From positions 7,956,501 through 8,020,500 of the forward strand of contig NZ_CP012109.1 in assembly GCF_000280925.3 (NCBI RefSeq): a DNA stretch of 64,000 nt, given 5' to 3'. A program made the position numbers and the translations under genes. This DNA comes from Myxococcus hansupus. Lineage in GTDB: Bacteria > Myxococcota > Myxococcia > Myxococcales > Myxococcaceae. Each line of letters starts with the position of its first letter. Position 1 is the stretch's first letter. Below are positions 61,753-64,000 of the stretch, one piece after another. Under the pieces are notes generated by a model. It did not search any database. It saw nothing but the letters and a program-made list of their open reading frames with translations, and was not told the origin of the DNA.

Positions 61753-62928
61753 TCAGCGCGCCGTGGCGTTGCCCCGCGACTGGTGCCACGCGGCCAGCAC
61801 TTCCCGCTCCCGCTCCGCGGAGAGGCCCGCGCGCAGCTTCGCCTGCCGCTCCGGTGGCAGCGTCTTGAACCACGCCACCGTGTCGCGGAGCGTCTCCTCC
61901 AGCGGCCGGAACGTCAGCCCCGCGGCCAGCGCCTTGGCGATGCTCAGGTTCCCGAGCCCGCCCATCTCACCATCCCGCGGCACCCATGCGGGCATGTCCG
62001 ACCAGGACTCCACCTTGTGCTGCGTGAGGAACGCGGTGTCCACCCACGTGAAGCGCGCGTCGCTTCCCAGCGCCTTCTTGCTCGCCTCCAGGAAGTCGCG
62101 CATCAGCAGGGCCTGGCTGGGGCCGGTGGCGTTGTAGATGCCCGTCACGCTGCGCTCCACGGAGCGGATGATCCACGCGGCCAGGTCACGCGCGTCGATG
62201 AACTGCAACGGGTCCGCGCCGTCACCAGGCGCCAGGACCTCTCCGCCCTGGGCCACGCGCAGCGGCCAGTAGGAGAAGCGGTCGGACGAATCCGCGGGCC
62301 CGACGATGAGGCCCGGGCGCACGTTGAGGACGCGGCCCGGCATCGCGGCCTCGGCGGCCTGCTCACAGAGCGCCTTGAGGGCGCCGTAGTGCTTCATCAC
62401 CTCTTCCGTCGTCGGGTCGTCCACGGTGGCGACCGCCGCCGTCTCGTCGAGACCCTGCTTCGTCATCTCCTGGTAGACGGAGATGGAAGACACGAAGGTG
62501 TAGTGTTTGACGTGAGGCGCCAGCAGCTCGGCGGAGGCGCGGACGATGCGGGGCACATAGCCAGAGGTGTCCACCACCGCGTCCCACGTGCGGCCCTGGA
62601 GCGCCTTCAGGCCCTCGCCCTTGTTCGGGTCGCGGTCACCCGCGAGCTTCTCCACATCCGGGAAGAGGCCCGGGTTCGTCTTCCCGCGGTTGAAGAGGGT
62701 GAGCGTGTGGCCGCGCGAGCGCGCGTACTCCACCAGCGCGGGCCCCAGGAACGCGGTGCCGCCCAGGATGAGGATGCGCAGCGGCGCGGCGGGCGCGGAG
62801 GCCTGCTCGCCCTGGCCCTGCGTGGACGTGGCGCCGGCGCCAGACGCGCCCGTGGTGGCACAGCCCATGGCCCAGAGCGAGCCGAGCGCGGCCGCTCCCT
62901 GAATCACTCTCCTGCGAGACAGCGTCAT
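61753..62928 (-). CDS. Exported NAD-dependent epimerase/dehydratase-like protein
   Basis: A 391-residue protein. N-terminus SRRRVIQGAAALGSLWAMGCATTG is a twin-arginine-like signal with a possible lipobox, so the enzyme appears exported and perhaps lipidated. The Rossmann motif LRILILGGTAFLGPALVEYA is intact and RTWDAVVDTSGY follows, but the usual YxxxK catalytic pair of extended SDRs reads SSISVYQ...MKHYGALK: Tyr and Lys are present. Cofactor-binding exported SDRs are unusual. GAGGAG precedes the ATG. It follows the MFS gene by 51 bp, likely one operon. Confidence 0.8.
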   Translation of the reverse strand: MTLSRRRVIQGAAALGSLWAMGCATTGASGAGATSTQGQGEQASAPAAPLRILILGGTAFLGPALVEYARSRGHTLTLFNRGKTNPGLFPDVEKLAGDRDPNKGEGLKALQGRTWDAVVDTSGYVPRIVRASAELLAPHVKHYTFVSSISVYQEMTKQGLDETAAVATVDDPTTEEVMKHYGALKALCEQAAEAAMPGRVLNVRPGLIVGPADSSDRFSYWPLRVAQGGEVLAPGDGADPLQFIDARDLAAWIIRSVERSVTGIYNATGPSQALLMRDFLEASKKALGSDARFTWVDTAFLTQHKVESWSDMPAWVPRDGEMGGLGNLSIAKALAAGLTFRPLEETLRDTVAWFKTLPPERQAKLRAGLSAEREREVLAAWHQSRGNATAR

Positions 62929-62979
62929 GCGGGACTCCTCCTGCGTGTGTGGACGGACTGCGAGGGAAGGCATGGGTTG

Positions 62980-64000
62980 CTAACGGACCGCGGCTTCTTC
63001 GGAGACGGACGCCTCGAGCGTGGCGGGCGTGGCGTCCGCCTGCCGCCGCTGGTGCCGCGCGAGGTACAGCGACACGGCCAGCCACAGGCCCGCCAGCGGC
63101 ACGGCCGCCAGGGACAGCCCCGTCGTGCCCAGCCCCAGCTTCGTGAGGCCGCCCTGGAGCCACGCGCTCACCGTGTCACTGCCGCGGTACACCACCGTGT
63201 CGATGAAGCTCTTCGACTTGTAGCGCGCCTCGCGGTCCACGGTGGTGAAGAGCACCTCCCGCGATGGCCGCTCCAGCGCGTAGTGACTGGCGCCGCGCGC
63301 CGCCTTGAAGAGGATGAGCACGCCCAGCACCGGCATCGCCGCGAGCCCCAGGAAGCCCAGGCCCGTCAGCACCGGCGCCACCGCCAGCGCCGCCCCCAGG
63401 CCCAGCTTGGAGATGACGCGCCCGGTGACGAGCGTCTGCAGCGCCAGCGTCGCGAGCTGCACGTAGAAGTCGATGTTCCCGAAGAGGGCGGTGCGGCTGG
63501 CCGCGTCCGTGCCCAGCTCGGCGACGAGCCGCACCTCCTGGAAGTAGAGGAACGTGGAGGTCGCCGCGTAGAGCAACACCTGGAGCCCCATGGCGAGCAG
63601 GAACGGCGACGTCACGATGAGCCGCAGCCCCGCCAGCACGCCGCCGCCCACCGGCCCCTGCGCCGCCGCGGGCTGCTGTTGGACGTCCTGGGCCCAGCCG
63701 CTCAGCCGGCGCACGCACTGCGCGCTCACCTCCAGCAACACCACGGAGATGAGGATGAGGTTCACCGGGCCCACGGGCTCGGCGAGCCGGCCCACCAGGA
63801 AGGGCCCCACGAGCATCCCCGTCGTCCCTCCCGCCGCGATGAAACCAAAGAGCCGCTTGCTCTGCCCGCTGGCGAAGACGTCCGCCATGAAGCTCCAGAA
63901 GATGGAGACGACGAACAGGTTGTAGACGCTCAGCCAGACATAGAAGACACGCGCCACCGTCTCGCGCGCCACCCCGAGCTTCAACAGCACGAAGAAGCCC
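62980..64000 (-). CDS. MFS-type transporter (N-terminus outside window)
   Basis: The frame continues past the right edge; 340 residues are visible. Around ten hydrophobic helices are seen. VWLSVYNLFVVSIFWSFMADVF and GQSKRLFGFIAAGGTTGMLVGPFLVGRL match the myxobacterial MFS group related to the ATP/ADP (NTP/NDP) translocases. Substrate unknown; the downstream exported epimerase may share its operon. The C-terminus ends EEAAVR. Confidence 0.85.
   Translation of the reverse strand, partial: GFFVLLKLGVARETVARVFYVWLSVYNLFVVSIFWSFMADVFASGQSKRLFGFIAAGGTTGMLVGPFLVGRLAEPVGPVNLILISVVLLEVSAQCVRRLSGWAQDVQQQPAAAQGPVGGGVLAGLRLIVTSPFLLAMGLQVLLYAATSTFLYFQEVRLVAELGTDAASRTALFGNIDFYVQLATLALQTLVTGRVISKLGLGAALAVAPVLTGLGFLGLAAMPVLGVLILFKAARGASHYALERPSREVLFTTVDREARYKSKSFIDTVVYRGSDTVSAWLQGGLTKLGLGTTGLSLAAVPLAGLWLAVSLYLARHQRRQADATPATLEASVSEEAAVR

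Overview
The window is a 64 kb, very GC-rich chromosomal segment from a myxobacterium, most likely Myxococcus or a close relative. The evidence is the lineage-specific families: a DUF2378/TIGR02265 protein, a SitA-type TIGR02269 lipoprotein beside an Imm11 immunity protein, an HRDVSPQN-type Ser/Thr kinase, and many lipoproteins and secreted enzymes. No rRNA, tRNA or CRISPR array was found, and no transposase gene. Both ends cut genes: a sensor kinase at the left and an MFS transporter at the right.

Layout. 1-6.7 kb: a multi-PAS histidine kinase (partial), then a tight leftward operon encoding an HhH/beta-barrel outer-membrane protein, a three-repeat lamin-tail protein and a thermonuclease lipoprotein. 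6.8-13 kb: esterase, DUF2378 protein, ATP-grasp ligase, LysM/C39-like protein and a phosphate-selective-type porin. 13.2-17.5 kb: HtpX protease and a class II lanthipeptide unit (precursor plus LanM), with operator-like palindromes upstream. 17.9-19.1 kb: a peptidoglycan D,D-carboxypeptidase and a small Cys-rich secreted protein. 19.1-30.5 kb is accessory and defence-like, with visibly lower GC in parts: an AAA ATPase/TOPRIM pair, the housekeeping ettA, a truncated SitA toxin with Imm11, a cupin/MocR divergent pair, a membrane-fused ECF sigma factor, a prokaryotic viperin with a dNMP kinase-like partner, and a metallophosphoesterase resembling the eukaryotic lariat-debranching enzyme. 30.6-37 kb: ABC-2 exporter, then a kinase/HEAT/M23 gene row.

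37.8-42.6 kb is the most unusual part. Two tandem JmjC/cupin-4 proteins are followed by a 47-residue precursor-like peptide that has its own promoter and a strong ribosome binding site, then a rho-independent terminator or attenuator, then a stand-alone LanM-type dehydratase/kinase domain (DUF4135) with no cyclase domain and a partly altered active site. I read this as a RiPP cluster of a type I do not recognise.

42.5-64 kb: M20 peptidase, CBM32-type secreted protein, TreZ, a ClpX-like ATPase, DUF5335, a matrixin-like protease lipoprotein, cardiolipin synthase, an MBL-fold protein, a 1,611-residue topoisomerase III-RecQ fusion, a G-rich stretch with a possible small gene, a lipoprotein, an NAD-dependent epimerase and the MFS transporter. 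Most convergent gene ends are separated by strong perfect or near-perfect hairpins, which are listed individually. All functional statements are from reading sequence and family knowledge; no database search was run.
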